A DNA stretch of 64,000 bases from Sedimenticola thiotaurini (lineage in GTDB: Bacteria; Pseudomonadota; Gammaproteobacteria; Chromatiales; Chromatiaceae). Below, one piece after another: positions 63,837 to 64,000 of this stretch. The notes under the pieces are model-generated. The model searched no databases. It saw nothing but the letters and a program-made list of their open reading frames with translations, and was not told where the DNA came from. Within the stretch, counting starts at the first letter, position 1. Every line of letters begins with the position of its first letter. The DNA is taken from NCBI RefSeq assembly GCF_001007875.1, contig NZ_CP011412.1, forward strand, positions 124,001 to 188,000, written 5' to 3'. The translations under genes and the position numbers were made by a program.

Positions 63837-63939
63837 GGAGCCAGTCTCCCCCATTGGATGTGGATTGTCACCGCCTGTTTCAACAGGGCGGGCGGGGTGG
63901 CTCAGCTGCCGGTTGTGGAGACGGCGAGATGGAGGTCGA

Positions 63940-64000
63940 TCAGATGATCCACCAGGCGCCCAGGCTGATCAGGCAGGCCAGCACCAGGTTCATCACAACC
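63940..64000 (-). CDS. C-terminal end of a membrane protein, cut by the window
   Basis: The minus-strand frame entering at the right edge reads VVMNLVLACLISLGAWWII and stops at 63940-63942. This is a typical final hydrophobic helix. It lies upstream of phrB on the same strand, with about 100 bp between. Too little is visible for a family call. Confidence 0.45.
   Translation of the reverse strand, partial: VVMNLVLACLISLGAWWII

Noticed and set aside
1-64000. tRNA, rRNA or CRISPR in the window
   Set aside because: Gaps were scanned by eye for T-loop-like motifs and regularly spaced repeats; none found, although small unstructured RNAs could be missed.

Overview
The window looks like a chromosomal segment of a free-living or host-associated gammaproteobacterium that makes energy from hydrogen and sulfur compounds. 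This is an inference from gene content. The window has a periplasmic [NiFe] hydrogenase operon of the Hyb type, a tetrathionate reductase operon with its own two-component system, a sodium-type flagellar stator pair (PomAB-like), the osmolyte genes for N-acetylglutaminylglutamine amide (NAGGN), and a ProVWX betaine importer. Together these suggest a motile, marine or brackish, facultatively anaerobic sulfur bacterium (Chromatiales or Sedimenticola-like). No rRNA, tRNA or CRISPR array was seen.

Layout. 1-10.6 kb: housekeeping and stress genes: start of a YeaH-like gene, prkA, mazG, an M48 lipoprotein protease, a DUF4743/Nudix protein, prc, pbpG and gshA. 10.6-18.1 kb: an SDR, the stator genes pomA and pomB with a PilZ gene, DUF1841 with nth, a large hybrid histidine kinase, and a MarR regulator. 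18.2-22.9 kb: the three-gene NAGGN operon, divergent from the MarR gene, with a candidate operator inside its promoter. 23-33.3 kb: a ZntB-type transporter, a PrsT-like TPR protein without an exosortase nearby, a B12-binding radical SAM protein with an SDR, a Ser/Thr kinase fused to a cyclic-nucleotide-binding domain and preceded by an unrecognised protein, and a CoA-transferase.

33.6-40.2 kb: hydrogenase operon in the order hybO-hybA-hybB-hybC, then a strong terminator hairpin, then hybD, a hypC/hybG gene and hybE. 40.3-41.0 kb: a DUF2189 membrane protein. 41.3-45.8 kb: an AT-richer, decayed accessory island. It holds a truncated two-partner-secretion transporter (TpsB), two paralogous lipoprotein genes whose last 166 bp are almost identical, a third lipoprotein, a small lipoprotein broken by a one-base frameshift, and scrambled IS30 and other transposase pieces.

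46.2-49.6 kb: proV-proW-proX with a clear terminator. 49.8-57.4 kb, minus strand: ttrS-ttrR-ttrB-ttrC-ttrA, with a shared 20-bp motif upstream of ttrS and of ttrB that is a good candidate for the TtrR site. 57.5-64 kb: a Lon-family AAA protease, a membrane-anchored TIR-domain protein, a CPD photolyase, and the last codons of a membrane protein.

How the parts fit: the hydrogenase can feed electrons to the quinone pool and tetrathionate reductase can draw them out in the periplasm, giving a plausible anaerobic respiratory chain. NAGGN synthesis and betaine import both serve osmoadaptation. The least explained material is the 41-46 kb lipoprotein island, the TIR membrane protein, and the kinase with its unknown upstream partner.
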